Assembly (NCBI GenBank): GCA_900540185.1
Contig: UQFH01000007.1
Span: forward strand, 1-64,000
Source of the DNA: an uncultured Eubacteriales bacterium
Lineage (GTDB): Bacteria > Bacillota > Clostridia > Tissierellales > Peptoniphilaceae
DNA length: 64,000 nucleotides
Reading direction: 5' to 3'
Shown: in pieces, positions 24,645 to 33,696 of the stretch
How the letters are laid out: each line of letters begins with the position of its first letter
Position numbering within the stretch: the stretch's first letter is position 1
Notes under the pieces: generated by a model
The model's input: only the letters and a program-made list of their open reading frames with translations
The model's database searches: none
What the model was told of the DNA's origin: nothing
Position numbers and translations under genes: made by a program

Positions 24645-25226
24645 TTGATAGCTGAGAGCATTTTGTTTGTATTGATTTTTTCAATGATAAAAAAATACAA
24701 TTTTTCAAATACTGAATTTTTTCCGAAGAAATACATTACATTTCCACTTGTATTTGTCGTGATTAATATCGGTTTATTTGTTGCGGCGAAAACCGGCGCA
24801 TCGCCTGTGCAGATTCGAATTTTGCACATGTTGAGTTTTGTATTTTTCTATCCTTATATGATAAAAAATCACAAATACACGGGAATGCTCTTTTTGATTG
24901 CAGGTGTGAGTTTAAATCTTCTCGTGATGTATTTAAACGATTTTCGAATGCCGATTGACCCGTACTATTACGGAAAAATCGCATCTCAAAACGACTACGC
25001 GCTCACCAAAGCGGGCTACAATCTGTATCACTCGCTGATGGATGAGCACACGGTTTTATATGTTTTGGGAGACACGATCCCGCTTATGAAGCCGTATCCG
25101 TTTCCGAAAGTTGTTTCAATCGGAGACATTTTAATCGGCATCGGTTTCAGCTCCCTCTCAATTACAGCACTGAGGGGCGACTACAACGAAAAGAATGAGG
25201 AAGGAGAGATTTCGGATGAGAAATAG
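24645..25226 (+). CDS. DUF5317-type membrane protein
   Basis: A 193-residue integral membrane protein starting with TTG (GGAG eight bases ahead). It has about five hydrophobic segments. The segment with GDTIPLMKPYPFPKVVSIGDILIGIG resembles the DUF5317 pattern, in which a conserved GD precedes a proline-rich loop and SIGD. Function is unknown. It lies three bases after nfnB and overlaps the lipoprotein gene that follows, so it is within the same operon. Confidence 0.65.
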   Translation: MIAESILFVLIFSMIKKYNFSNTEFFPKKYITFPLVFVVINIGLFVAAKTGASPVQIRILHMLSFVFFYPYMIKNHKYTGMLFLIAGVSLNLLVMYLNDFRMPIDPYYYGKIASQNDYALTKAGYNLYHSLMDEHTVLYVLGDTIPLMKPYPFPKVVSIGDILIGIGFSSLSITALRGDYNEKNEEGEISDEK

Positions 25227-26457
25227 AAATTTAATATTGCTGTTTATTGTAATCTCACTCTTTATTTTCGGTTGCAAGAAAACAGATGAAAAGATTTTGG
25301 ATACAAAGGTTGAAGCGAAGGTCGAAGAAAAGAGCGACGAGGCGATTCGCTCGAGATATGAAAAAATGTACAGCTCATTTTATGAAGCGTACAACTTGAG
25401 CAAAAAAACGGAGCTCGAAAAAAAGAACAGAGGTTTTAAACTCTATGTTGCGGGAGACATTATGTTTCACAGTCCGCAACTCGACGCGGCTAAAAAGGGC
25501 GATGCGTACGATTTTTCGGACAGCTTTAAATATATAGGCGGAGTGATTGAGGACGGACTTTCGATTGCGAACTTAGAAACGACAATTGCGGAATCGGGAT
25601 TTATGGGTTATCCGCTTTTTAGAACTCCGAAAATCGCCGTAAAAAATCTTAAAGACGTCGGTTTTGACATTTTGGCACTTGCGAACAACCACTCACTCGA
25701 CGGAAAAAAAGACGGCATAAGGCGAACAAAAGAGGCGGTTTTGGAAAACGAAATCACACCGCTTGGAACATATTTTTCGGACGAAAAAAATGACCCGGTC
25801 ATACTTGAAGTCGAGGGTCGAAAGATTGCATTTTTAAATTACACATACGGCTTAAACGGCCTTGACGGTTGGCTCGAAGGCGAAACAAATCTCATAAATG
25901 TGCTCGACGAAGAAAAAGTGCTTCGTGATATAAATTATGCGAAGGAAAATGCGAACGGCATTATCGTCATGGTGCATTGGGGCACGGAATATATAATAAA
26001 CGGCAACGACAAGATGCAGGAGAAGTGGCTGAATTTTTTTGCGGAAAACGGAGTCGACATTGTGCTCGGAAGTCATCCGCACGTGATTGAGCCGGACGGT
26101 TTTATCGAAAAAGACGGACATAGAATGTATTATATTTTCAGTCTCGGCAATTTCCTTTCGAACCAAAGGCGCGAATATATGGACCAACCATATGGCGAGG
26201 ACGGCGTGATTCTTGAAATGAATATAAAGCCGTACGACGACAAAAGAATTTATGCCGCCGACGTTTTTTATCATCCGACCTGGGTTAAGCGCACGAAAAC
26301 TCCGCTTAAATATGAAATCGTTCCGGTTTATGAGGGACTAAGCGGCAGCTTGGGCGGAATAAATGAAGCTGACAAGGCGAAACTTGCGGAATCGAAGGAC
26401 AGAACGCTTTCGATTTTAAAAGCGGGGAAATATGTTGGAGACAAAGTCGATGAATAA
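25216..26457 (+). CDS. CapA-family lipoprotein (metallophosphatase-like)
   Basis: A 413-residue protein. Residues 1-20 are a lipoprotein signal with lipobox FIFGC (Cys20). The CapA/PgsA domain follows: LYVAGDIMFHSPQLD, IANLETTI, LALANNHSLDGK, MVHWGTEY and VLGSHPHVIEP are the metal-binding motifs of this calcineurin-like fold. The family includes poly-gamma-glutamate capsule proteins, but no capsule synthesis genes (PgsB/CapB, CapC) are next to it. The ATG at 25216 is preferred over 25195 because of AAGGAG at 25201-25206 and because it gives a clean signal peptide. Confidence 0.85.
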   Translation: MRNRNLILLFIVISLFIFGCKKTDEKILDTKVEAKVEEKSDEAIRSRYEKMYSSFYEAYNLSKKTELEKKNRGFKLYVAGDIMFHSPQLDAAKKGDAYDFSDSFKYIGGVIEDGLSIANLETTIAESGFMGYPLFRTPKIAVKNLKDVGFDILALANNHSLDGKKDGIRRTKEAVLENEITPLGTYFSDEKNDPVILEVEGRKIAFLNYTYGLNGLDGWLEGETNLINVLDEEKVLRDINYAKENANGIIVMVHWGTEYIINGNDKMQEKWLNFFAENGVDIVLGSHPHVIEPDGFIEKDGHRMYYIFSLGNFLSNQRREYMDQPYGEDGVILEMNIKPYDDKRIYAADVFYHPTWVKRTKTPLKYEIVPVYEGLSGSLGGINEADKAKLAESKDRTLSILKAGKYVGDKVDE

Positions 26458-27352
26458 ATACGAACAATTCATTGAAATAGAGGCAAGTGAAGACGCTAAG
26501 AAGCTCAATGATGCTTTGAAGCGCCTTTATATTTCACACAGAACTTTTAAACGCTACTATTACCGCGACCTCATTCGAGTTGACGGCAAGTGGGTGAAGC
26601 ACATTGACCCCGTGAAGAAGGGGAGCAAAATCAGTTTCAGAATTCCGGGGAGCTACACGCCGATCGGTCTTCCCGCCGAAGCGCCGGAAGTGCTTTACGA
26701 AGACGATATGATTTTTCTTTTGAATAAACCGGCGGGGATTCTTACGCACGAATCGAGAAATCACTTCGGGGTGAATTTGAAGGACATGGTTTCGACGCTT
26801 TTTAACGAGAGGGAAATTTTCGAGCCGGTCAGATTCATAAATCGACTCGACATGGACACGTCGGGCATAATTATGATTGCAAAACACGACATTGCGCAAG
26901 GCTATTATCAAAAACTGCACGAAGCGGGAAAGATAAAAAAAGAGTATATTATGATTGCGAAATCCGATGCGCCGCTTACGAAAAAAACGACGGTCACGAC
27001 GAGAATCGGTCGCGACGAAATCGGCATAAAGCGAAAAGCGGTCGGAGAAAATGAGGAAGGGCTCGACGCAAAGACGATTTTCACGCCGCTCTATTTTAAA
27101 AACGGCTACGAAATTTTGAAAGCGGAAATAAAAACGGGAAGGACGCACCAAATTCGTGTGCACTTGGGGACGATGGAAAAAGTGCTATTGGGAGACGAGC
27201 TTTACGGCGGCGACAGAACTTTGATTTCAAGGCAGGCGCTCCACAGCTACAGACTGCGGACTTTTGATTTAAATGGAAAAAAGATTGACATATTTTCGGA
27301 AATGCCCGAAGATATGAAGACGGTTATAAGGAAGATTAGAGATGAGTTTTAA
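26450..27352 (+). CDS. RluA-family pseudouridine synthase
   Basis: A 300-residue protein with an N-terminal S4-like part and a pseudouridine synthase domain. The catalytic motif is INRLDMDTSGIIMIAK (RLD, catalytic Asp), and the typical LNKPAGI and GRTHQIRVHL motifs are present. It modifies uridines in 23S rRNA or tRNA; the exact target cannot be told from sequence. The start overlaps the CapA stop by eight bases. The next gene overlaps its end. Confidence 0.92.
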   Translation: MNKYEQFIEIEASEDAKKLNDALKRLYISHRTFKRYYYRDLIRVDGKWVKHIDPVKKGSKISFRIPGSYTPIGLPAEAPEVLYEDDMIFLLNKPAGILTHESRNHFGVNLKDMVSTLFNEREIFEPVRFINRLDMDTSGIIMIAKHDIAQGYYQKLHEAGKIKKEYIMIAKSDAPLTKKTTVTTRIGRDEIGIKRKAVGENEEGLDAKTIFTPLYFKNGYEILKAEIKTGRTHQIRVHLGTMEKVLLGDELYGGDRTLISRQALHSYRLRTFDLNGKKIDIFSEMPEDMKTVIRKIRDEF

Positions 27353-28265
27353 AAAATTTCTGTTCATACTTTCGAAAGAGGCGGCGGGAGGAAGAAATCT
27401 GCCGACTGCGGAGGAGATAAGAGAGTATGTGAATCCGAATCTTGACGTCGAGATTGTAAAAACCGAATACAAAAACCACACGACGGAGCTTGCACGTGAG
27501 TTCGGGCAAAAAAATCCGGGAGCAGTCATAGTTGCGTGCGGCGGCGACGGCACACTTCGTGAAGTTGCAAAAGGCGTTTACGGCACCGACAGCTATTTTT
27601 CGTTTCTTCCCTGCGGAACGGGAAACGATTTTAACAGAAGCGTTTCGGGCGAGGTCGACAAGATTAAGCTTTTAAAAAACATTCACAATTTGGAGCCGGA
27701 CGTGCTCGATTTGATTGAAATCGGCGGGGACATCTGTCTCAACGTTTGGTCTTTCGGGTTTGACGCGGATCTTCTTGTCGAAGCGAAAAAAATTCAAAAA
27801 GAATATCCGAAAATTATGGAGAGCTCGTATCTTTTTGCTGCGCTTAAAACTGTTTTCGGAAAAATTTCCTCGAAAATCGAATACGAAGTCGAAACTGTTT
27901 CGGGAGAAATTAAAAAGGGAAAAGGCGATTATATTCTTGGCAATATTGCGAACGGAAAATATTACGGCGGCGGCTTTAATCCTGCGCCACATGCGGAAGT
28001 TTCGGACGGCATTTTAAATCTCATGCTCGTCGACAAAATGAGCGTCATCGAACTCGTGTCTTTAATCAGCAAATATAAAAAGGGAAAACACACTTCTCTA
28101 AAAAAGGTTCACATGTTCGAGGTGACGAGGGGAAAAATACGCTCGCTTGAAGGTGAACTCATCGGAAATTTCGACGGCGACATTATTCCATTTCACGAAG
28201 CGGAATTCCGAGTTTTAAAACACGCGCTGAAATTCGCAAGATTTAGGGAGAATATTTATGGATAA
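27342..28265 (+). CDS. Diacylglycerol kinase-family lipid kinase
   Basis: A 307-residue cytosolic or membrane-peripheral lipid kinase of the DgkB/YegS type. The nucleotide-binding motif VACGGDGTLREVAKG and the second motif LPCGTGNDFNRS are intact, and GKYYGGGFNPAPHA matches the family. It probably phosphorylates diacylglycerol to recycle membrane lipid. It overlaps both neighbours by about ten bases. AAGGAAG precedes the ATG. Confidence 0.9.
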   Translation: MSFKKFLFILSKEAAGGRNLPTAEEIREYVNPNLDVEIVKTEYKNHTTELAREFGQKNPGAVIVACGGDGTLREVAKGVYGTDSYFSFLPCGTGNDFNRSVSGEVDKIKLLKNIHNLEPDVLDLIEIGGDICLNVWSFGFDADLLVEAKKIQKEYPKIMESSYLFAALKTVFGKISSKIEYEVETVSGEIKKGKGDYILGNIANGKYYGGGFNPAPHAEVSDGILNLMLVDKMSVIELVSLISKYKKGKHTSLKKVHMFEVTRGKIRSLEGELIGNFDGDIIPFHEAEFRVLKHALKFARFRENIYG

Positions 28266-28821
28266 TATAAAAATTGAAACTGAAAGACTAATAATAAGAC
28301 CGATTTCTATGTTTGACGCAAAGGATATGTTCGAATATGCAAAAGACCCGGAAATGACGAGATTTCTGGGATGGGATGCGCACGAAAAAATCGAGGACAC
28401 TCTTGCAATTCTAAAAACTATGGTTGACCGAGAGGACAATTATCCTACATTTGCAATTGTTTTAAAGGAAAACAAAAAAATGATCGGCACAATCGACGCC
28501 ATAATTTTCGGGAAAGGCAAAGCTCTAAAAGCGGAAATCGGATATGCACTTTCGCGTGAATATTGGAGCAAGGGCATTATGACCGAAGCGGCGATAGGAG
28601 TTGTCGGGCATCTTTTTACAAATTACGGCGTACACAGAGTTCAGGCGAAGCACGACTTAAAGAACCCCGCGTCCGGTAAAGTTATGGAGCATATCGGAAT
28701 GAAAAAAGAGGGGACTCTCAGGGACTATCTCTATATAAAGGGTGAATATGCGACGATGAATCTGTATTCGATACTTCGAGATGAGTGGGATGTTTTATAC
28801 GGCGACAAGTCGGGTAAATAG
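28258..28821 (+). CDS. GNAT acetyltransferase, RimJ/RimL type
   Basis: A 187-residue acetyltransferase beginning ETERLIIRPISMFDA, the usual RimJ/RimL opening. The acetyl-CoA site appears as YWSKGIMTEAAIGVVGHLF, with NPASGKVMEHIGMKKEG further on. The likely substrate is a protein N-terminus or a small amine; it cannot be specified. It overlaps the lipid kinase by eight bases. Confidence 0.88.
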   Translation: MDNIKIETERLIIRPISMFDAKDMFEYAKDPEMTRFLGWDAHEKIEDTLAILKTMVDREDNYPTFAIVLKENKKMIGTIDAIIFGKGKALKAEIGYALSREYWSKGIMTEAAIGVVGHLFTNYGVHRVQAKHDLKNPASGKVMEHIGMKKEGTLRDYLYIKGEYATMNLYSILRDEWDVLYGDKSGK

Positions 28822-28845
28822 AAAGTAGTTGAAAGGAGGAGAAAT

Positions 28846-29097
28846 ATGGAAAGAGCAGCATCACTTCAAAGATTTTTGTTAGGTGTTCAAATTGCGGACT
28901 TAATTTTAAAAGTGTGCCTTTTTGTTGCGCTTATAGTTTTAGTAATTATTGCAATCTCTTATTTGAAACAAAGAAAGAGAATCGAACTTGAATATCACAA
29001 GAAAAAAATGAGCGAAGAAAAAACACATGTGGATGTTTTTAAAAAGGAAATTGACGACACGCTTTTTGCAAAAGCAGACGAAGACGATTTGGAATAA
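28846..29097 (+). CDS. Small membrane-anchored hypothetical protein
   Basis: An 83-residue protein with one membrane segment (about residues 18-42) followed by a charged helix likely to form a coiled coil (LKQRKRIELEYHKKKMSEEK) and an acidic tail. A strong ribosome site (AAAGGAGGAG) and an immediate terminator make it a real gene, last of the operon. No family is recognised. Confidence 0.7.
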   Translation: MERAASLQRFLLGVQIADLILKVCLFVALIVLVIIAISYLKQRKRIELEYHKKKMSEEKTHVDVFKKEIDDTLFAKADEDDLE

Positions 29098-29108
29098 AAA
29101 TTTTAATT

Positions 29109-29132
29109 AAGCCGAAGGACTCGGCTTTTTTT
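29109..29132 (+). terminator. Terminator
   Basis: AAGCCGA (29109-29115) and TCGGCTT (29121-29127) are followed by seven T bases, just after the small membrane protein gene. Confidence 0.9.
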
Positions 29133-29194
29133 ATTGCAAAAATTTAATAATATTTTTTTAACCGCAATTTTGTGTGTTTTGTAACATTTCTATC

Positions 29195-29223
29195 TTGAAT
29201 AGAAAGGCTCCATATGTTATAAT
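29195..29223 (+). promoter_or_regulatory. mgtE promoter
   Basis: TTGAAT (29195-29200), a 17-base spacer and a perfect TATAAT (29218-29223) lie 30 bases before the mgtE start. The leader is too short for an M-box magnesium riboswitch. Confidence 0.75.
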
Positions 29224-29252
29224 TACTGTATATCTGAGAAGGAGGGATAGAG

Positions 29253-30623
29253 ATGGATTACGCAGATAAAAGACTTCTTGAGCTTGAAGAACTTGAAGAA
29301 AAGTTCAAAGAATTAATAAAAAATAAACAGCTCAAAGAAGCAAAGGCATTGATTGAAAATTTAAATGAAGTCGACGTTGCGTTTTTGATTGACGAACTGG
29401 ATCCGACGACCGGTACGGTGGTCTTTAGAATGCTTCCGAAGGACATTGCGGCGGATGTTTTCGCAAATTTTGACAGCGAGCAGCAACAGGCGATTATTCG
29501 CTCTTCAACGGATGCCGAAATAAAGGCGATTATGGACGAACTTTATTTCGACGATAAGGTCGATATGTTGGAGGAAATGCCGTCAAATGTGGTAAATTCT
29601 CTTTTAAAGTACTCCGCTCCTGAAGAAAGAAATTTGATTAATCAGTTTTTAAAATACCCGGAAAATTCAGCCGGCTCTCTTATGACTATTGAATATGTTT
29701 CCCTCAAAAAGGAAATGACAATCGAAGAGAGTTTCCGAAAGATTAAACGCGAAGGTATTGATAAAGAAACTATTTATACACTTTATGTTACCGACGACTA
29801 CAGAAGACTCATCGGGATTTTGTCTTTGAGGGAACTGATTGTTGCACCTGCTGAAACAAAAATCAGTGAGCTCATGCGCTCCGAAGTTGTGTATGTGCAC
29901 ACCCACGACGACCAGGAAGACGTCGCAAATATTTTTAGAAAATACGGATTCGAAGCGATTCCGGTCGTAGACAACGAAAAGCGTATAGTTGGAATTATCA
30001 CATATGACGATATTATCGACATCATTGAAGCGGAAACAAACGAAGACTTCCAAGTCATGGCCGCTATCACGCCTTCGGAAGACGAGTACTTGGAAACAAG
30101 CGTTTTGAGTCTTGCAAAGCACAGAATTATGTGGCTTATGGTTCTCATGATTTCAAGCACCATCACACAAAGAATTATTGCAGGCTATGAATCATATCTT
30201 TACAGCGTTGCGGGGCTTTCCACATTCATCCCGATGCTCATGGACACGGGCGGTAACAGCGGAAGCCAAAGTAGTACACTTGTCATTCGCGGACTTGCAA
30301 CGGGCGACATAAAGCCGAAAGACTGGTACAAAGTCATGTGGAAGGAATTTAGAATTTCAATGGTTGTCGGTATCGTTCTTTCAATAATCAGCTATTTTAA
30401 AATTATTTATTTTGATAAAATGCCGAACAATATCGCGCTCACAGTAAGCATAACGCTTATTTTTGCGGTTATGACGGCAAAGGTTGTCGGTGGTACTCTG
30501 CCGATTGCCGCACACAAACTGAAACTCGACCCGGCGATTATGGCTTCGCCTTTAATCACGACAATTGCCGATGCCACATCACTAATAGTTTACTTCATTT
30601 TAGCGCAAAGCATTATCGGTTAA
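29253..30623 (+). CDS. mgtE: Magnesium transporter MgtE
   Basis: A 456-residue Mg2+ channel. The N-terminal superhelical domain contains the MLPKDIAADVF region; two CBS domains (about 130-255) sense cytosolic Mg2+; five membrane segments follow with the conserved MDTGGNSGSQSSTLVIRGLA pore signature and DPAIMASPLITTIAD. The length is standard. It has its own promoter, and a hairpin terminator follows. Confidence 0.96.
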   Translation: MDYADKRLLELEELEEKFKELIKNKQLKEAKALIENLNEVDVAFLIDELDPTTGTVVFRMLPKDIAADVFANFDSEQQQAIIRSSTDAEIKAIMDELYFDDKVDMLEEMPSNVVNSLLKYSAPEERNLINQFLKYPENSAGSLMTIEYVSLKKEMTIEESFRKIKREGIDKETIYTLYVTDDYRRLIGILSLRELIVAPAETKISELMRSEVVYVHTHDDQEDVANIFRKYGFEAIPVVDNEKRIVGIITYDDIIDIIEAETNEDFQVMAAITPSEDEYLETSVLSLAKHRIMWLMVLMISSTITQRIIAGYESYLYSVAGLSTFIPMLMDTGGNSGSQSSTLVIRGLATGDIKPKDWYKVMWKEFRISMVVGIVLSIISYFKIIYFDKMPNNIALTVSITLIFAVMTAKVVGGTLPIAAHKLKLDPAIMASPLITTIADATSLIVYFILAQSIIG

Positions 30624-30627
30624 TTAT

Positions 30628-30664
30628 GGCGGCGAATAGACGAAAAGTCTATGCCGCCTTTTGT
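30628..30664 (+). terminator. Terminator of mgtE
   Basis: GGCGGC..GCCGCC with inner ATAGAC/GTCTAT pairing (30628-30658) and a short T run. It lies between mgtE and cysS. Confidence 0.75.
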
Positions 30665-30680
30665 ATAGGAAAGGATTTTT

Positions 30681-32072
30681 ATGAAATTATATAATAGTTT
30701 GACAAATAAAAAAGAGGAGTTCCGCCCGATTGAGGAAGGAAAAGTTTCAATCTATGCATGCGGACCGACAGTCTACAACGACATGCACGTCGGAAATGTG
30801 AGACCGCAAGTTGTATTTGATGTTTTGAGAAGATTTTTCATCTATCTCGGCTACGACGTGAAATATGTTTCAAATTTCACAGACGTTGACGACAAAATTA
30901 TAAACAAGGCGAACGAAGAAAACACGACAATCGACGTGATTTCAAAGAGATATATAGAAAGTGTAGAGGACGATTTGAAGGCGCTTCACGTCTATGATTA
31001 TCCTATTATTCATCCGACTTGCACCGAGCATATGGACGACATTATTGAGTTCATTGACGGGCTTATTAAGAAGGATTTTGCATATGAATCAAACGGTGAC
31101 GTTTATTTCAGAGTGAGAAAACTTAAAGACTACGGCAAACTTTCAAACAGAAATATCGAAGACCTCGAAGTGGGCGCACGAATTGAAAAAAATGAAATTA
31201 AAGAAGACCCTCTCGACTTTACACTCTGGAAAAAGAAAAAGGAAGGCGAAGTTTATTGGGATTCGCCGTGGAGCGAAGGACGTCCGGGCTGGCATATCGA
31301 ATGCTCGACAATGATTAAGTCGATTTTCGGCGGCACGATTGACATCCACTGCGGCGGCGAAGATTTAAAATTCCCGCACCACGAAAACGAAATTGCGCAA
31401 TCCGAAGCGCTGATGGATAAACCGCTCGCACACTATTGGCTGCACAACGGCATGATCAATATAGAAAATGTGAAAATGAGTAAAAGTCTCGGCAATTTTC
31501 TGTACGCAAAGGATTTTCTCGAAAAAGAATCCGGCGAAGTTCTGAGATTCTTCATTTTGAATGCACACTACAGAAAACCTTTAAACTTTAATGCCGAAGC
31601 GATTGAAGCGGCAAAGACATCTTTGAGGCGACTAAAAAATTCGAAAAAAAGGCTCGCGGAACTTTTGGAAACTGCGGAAGATAAACCGGCAACGGAAGAG
31701 ATTTCGAAAAAAATCGGAGAAATAAGAGAGTCATTTAAGGCGCATATGAGTGACGACTTGAACACGCCGGACGCTTTTTCGGATATGTTCGCACTTTCGA
31801 AATTTGCAAACTCCGCAATCGATGAAAATTCCACAAAGGGCTCGATTGAAGAAGCTTTGAAACTTTTCGGAGAATTTACAGAGGTGCTCGGAGTTTTGCA
31901 AGACGACGAAGAAACGGGACTCGACTCCGAAGTGAAAGAACTTATGAGACAAAGGGATGAAGCGAGAAAAAACAAGGACTATAAACTCTCCGACGAAATC
32001 AGAGACCGTTTGACGGAAATGGGCTATATCGTCAAGGACACGCCGAACGGCACAGAGGTGGAGAAGAAATGA
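30681..32072 (+). CDS. cysS: Cysteinyl-tRNA synthetase
   Basis: A 463-residue class I synthetase. The zinc/HIGH region reads YACGPTVYNDMHVGN, the second zinc motif is GWHIECS, and HCGGEDLKFPHHENE is a CysRS signature. KMSKSLGNF is the KMSKS loop. It charges tRNA-Cys. No T-box leader fits in the 57-base gap upstream. It starts a four-gene cluster (cysS, mrnC, rlmB, rae1) conserved in Firmicutes. Confidence 0.97.
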   Translation: MKLYNSLTNKKEEFRPIEEGKVSIYACGPTVYNDMHVGNVRPQVVFDVLRRFFIYLGYDVKYVSNFTDVDDKIINKANEENTTIDVISKRYIESVEDDLKALHVYDYPIIHPTCTEHMDDIIEFIDGLIKKDFAYESNGDVYFRVRKLKDYGKLSNRNIEDLEVGARIEKNEIKEDPLDFTLWKKKKEGEVYWDSPWSEGRPGWHIECSTMIKSIFGGTIDIHCGGEDLKFPHHENEIAQSEALMDKPLAHYWLHNGMINIENVKMSKSLGNFLYAKDFLEKESGEVLRFFILNAHYRKPLNFNAEAIEAAKTSLRRLKNSKKRLAELLETAEDKPATEEISKKIGEIRESFKAHMSDDLNTPDAFSDMFALSKFANSAIDENSTKGSIEEALKLFGEFTEVLGVLQDDEETGLDSEVKELMRQRDEARKNKDYKLSDEIRDRLTEMGYIVKDTPNGTEVEKK

Positions 32073-32458
32073 TAACCGACGAAGTCTATCAAATGGACGT
32101 TTTAAATCTCGCATTTTTGGGCGACGCCGTGTATGAGCTTTTGGTTCGGGAAATGATTTCCACAAAAAACACGCGCGTGAATGAGCTCCACAAAGAGGCG
32201 GTGCACTTTGTTTCCGCAAACAGCCAATGCGAAGATTTGGACGTAATCTGGGAAGACTTGGATGAGCGTGAACAGACAATCGTGAAGCGTGCGAGAAACA
32301 AAAGACTGCGCGCACCGAAACATACAAAGCCACAGGTTTACACTCTTGCAACCGGTTTTGAGGCGCTTTTCGGAGCGCTCTATCTGAGCGGCGAGAAAGA
32401 GAGAATAGCCGGACTTTTCGAGAAGATAAAGGAGAATAAGTATGGAAATAATCGGTAG
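32069..32458 (+). CDS. mrnC: Mini-ribonuclease 3
   Basis: A 129-residue RNase III catalytic domain without a double-stranded RNA-binding domain: NLAFLGDAVYELLVRE at the N-terminus and TGFEALFGALYLSG at the C-terminal catalytic part. It matures 23S rRNA ends. The start overlaps the cysS stop (ATGA) and its end overlaps rlmB. Confidence 0.93.
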   Translation: MITDEVYQMDVLNLAFLGDAVYELLVREMISTKNTRVNELHKEAVHFVSANSQCEDLDVIWEDLDEREQTIVKRARNKRLRAPKHTKPQVYTLATGFEALFGALYLSGEKERIAGLFEKIKENKYGNNR

Positions 32459-33155
32459 ACAAGGCGTATATGTTGCGCTTGAGGACGACAGAATCGAAAA
32501 AATTCGCCTCGTTGTCATGGACAGAAACAATGAACGGATAAAAGATATCATTGAACTTGCCGAAAAAAAGAATATAAAAATAAGCGAAGACAGAAATTTC
32601 TTCAACAAATTTAAGCGCTCACACCAAGGGGTTGCGCTCGTGATTCCGGAGTTTAAATATATGGAACTCGACGAAATGTTTAAGCTGCCGCAAGAGGAAA
32701 GGGAAGTCGTGGTTGCGCTCGACTCGATTGAAGACGTGAACAATCTCGGCTCAATCATAAGAAGTGCGAGCGTGTTCGGCGTTTCGAAAATTATAATTCC
32801 GAAGGACAGAGCGGCGGATGTGACGCCGGCGGTCATAAAAACTTCGCAAGGCGGCATCGCGGACGTCGACATAATAAAAGTCACAAATCTTTCGAGAGCG
32901 CTCAAAGATGCGAAGAGCAAAGGTTACTTCGTCATCGGTTGCCACATGGAAGGGGAGCCGATGGAAAATTTTGTTTCACCGCCGGTCATAATTGTCGTCG
33001 GCAACGAACACAAGGGAATCCGACCGGGCGTTTTGAAAGAATGCGACAAAGTGCACACAATTCCAATGTCAAAAAATTCAAGTGTCGGCTCACTTAACGC
33101 CGGCATTGCGGGTTCGATTATGCTCTATGAATATTTTAAGGCATTCGGAGTATAG
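32442..33155 (+). CDS. rlmB: 23S rRNA 2'-O-ribose methyltransferase RlmB (TrmH/SpoU family)
   Basis: A 237-residue SPOUT methyltransferase with a short N-terminal substrate-binding part. The family motifs are visible as DSIEDVNNLGSIIRSASVFG, VVGNEHKGIRPGV and IPMSKNSSVGSLNAGIAGSI (knot region). It modifies 23S rRNA (G2251 in E. coli numbering). AAGGAG lies seven bases before the ATG. It overlaps both neighbours. Confidence 0.93.
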   Translation: MEIIGRQGVYVALEDDRIEKIRLVVMDRNNERIKDIIELAEKKNIKISEDRNFFNKFKRSHQGVALVIPEFKYMELDEMFKLPQEEREVVVALDSIEDVNNLGSIIRSASVFGVSKIIIPKDRAADVTPAVIKTSQGGIADVDIIKVTNLSRALKDAKSKGYFVIGCHMEGEPMENFVSPPVIIVVGNEHKGIRPGVLKECDKVHTIPMSKNSSVGSLNAGIAGSIMLYEYFKAFGV

Positions 33156-33654
33156 CGACCTCATCCTGGTTGACGGGTACAATCTTCTCTTTGCGGACAA
33201 AACGCTGAAAGAGCTTTCGGAGACGAGCCTCGAGGAAGCAAGACTTCGGCTTGAAAGCCTGCTGTCGGGTTACTCACTTTATGTAAAAAAACAAATCGTC
33301 GTCATCTACGACGGACATTTTGTGAAAGACAATCGCGGCGACGAGTTTATGCGCGACAATTTGGGAATTGTCTTTACGAGGGAGAATGAAACTGCGGATT
33401 CGAGAATCGAATCGCTCTCGTTTTCACTTTCGGAGCGGTTCAATCTTACGGTTGTCACAAGCGACTTCGCTGAGCAAACACTTGTTCTTATGAACCAAAT
33501 TGAAAGAATGGGCTCGAGGGAGTTTTTGAATCGATTGAAGGACAGCTACAAGCTCGAAAAGAAGATGCACAGAAGAAAGAATCTCGCTGTCGAAAAAAAT
33601 ACTTCCGATTGGAAGGAGATTTTAAAAGAGCTACGAGAAAATCTTGAGGAATAA
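33127..33654 (+). CDS. rae1: NYN-domain ribosome-associated endonuclease (YacP/Rae1)
   Basis: A protein of about 175 residues matching YacP: LILVDGYNLLFAD at the start, VVIYDGHFV, FTRENETADSRIESL and TVVTSDFAEQ are the NYN/PIN acidic motifs. In Bacillus subtilis Rae1 cleaves mRNA inside the ribosomal A site. The start is uncertain: the ATG at 33127 overlaps rlmB by 29 bases and has no clear ribosome site, so translational coupling is likely. Last gene of the cluster. Confidence 0.88.
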   Translation: MNILRHSEYSDLILVDGYNLLFADKTLKELSETSLEEARLRLESLLSGYSLYVKKQIVVIYDGHFVKDNRGDEFMRDNLGIVFTRENETADSRIESLSFSLSERFNLTVVTSDFAEQTLVLMNQIERMGSREFLNRLKDSYKLEKKMHRRKNLAVEKNTSDWKEILKELRENLEE

Positions 33655-33659
33655 AATAA

Positions 33660-33691
33660 AGCTGATTTCCATTTCGGAAGTCAGCTTTTTT
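33660..33691. terminator. Bidirectional terminator between convergent genes
   Basis: AGCTGA/TCAGCT plus inner TTCC/GGAA pairing with A and T runs either side. It lies between the last plus-strand gene of the core block and the first minus-strand gene. Confidence 0.85.
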
Positions 33692-33696
33692 AGGTT

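Noticed and set aside
26534..27163. 209-codon minus-strand reading frame opposite the RluA-type gene
   Set aside because: Antisense to clear pseudouridine synthase motifs; biased composition.
29133..29252. M-box magnesium riboswitch ahead of mgtE
   Set aside because: The promoter lies 30 bases from the start codon, leaving no room for the structure.
30665..30680. T-box leader ahead of cysS
   Set aside because: Only 57 bases separate mgtE and cysS, and they are occupied by a terminator and a ribosome site.
31731..32462. 243-codon minus-strand reading frame opposite cysS/mrnC
   Set aside because: Antisense to conserved essential genes, Arg/Ser/His-rich as expected for a shadow frame, and no start signals.
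32102..32920. 272-codon minus-strand reading frame opposite mrnC/rlmB
   Set aside because: Same reason: a shadow of well-supported genes.
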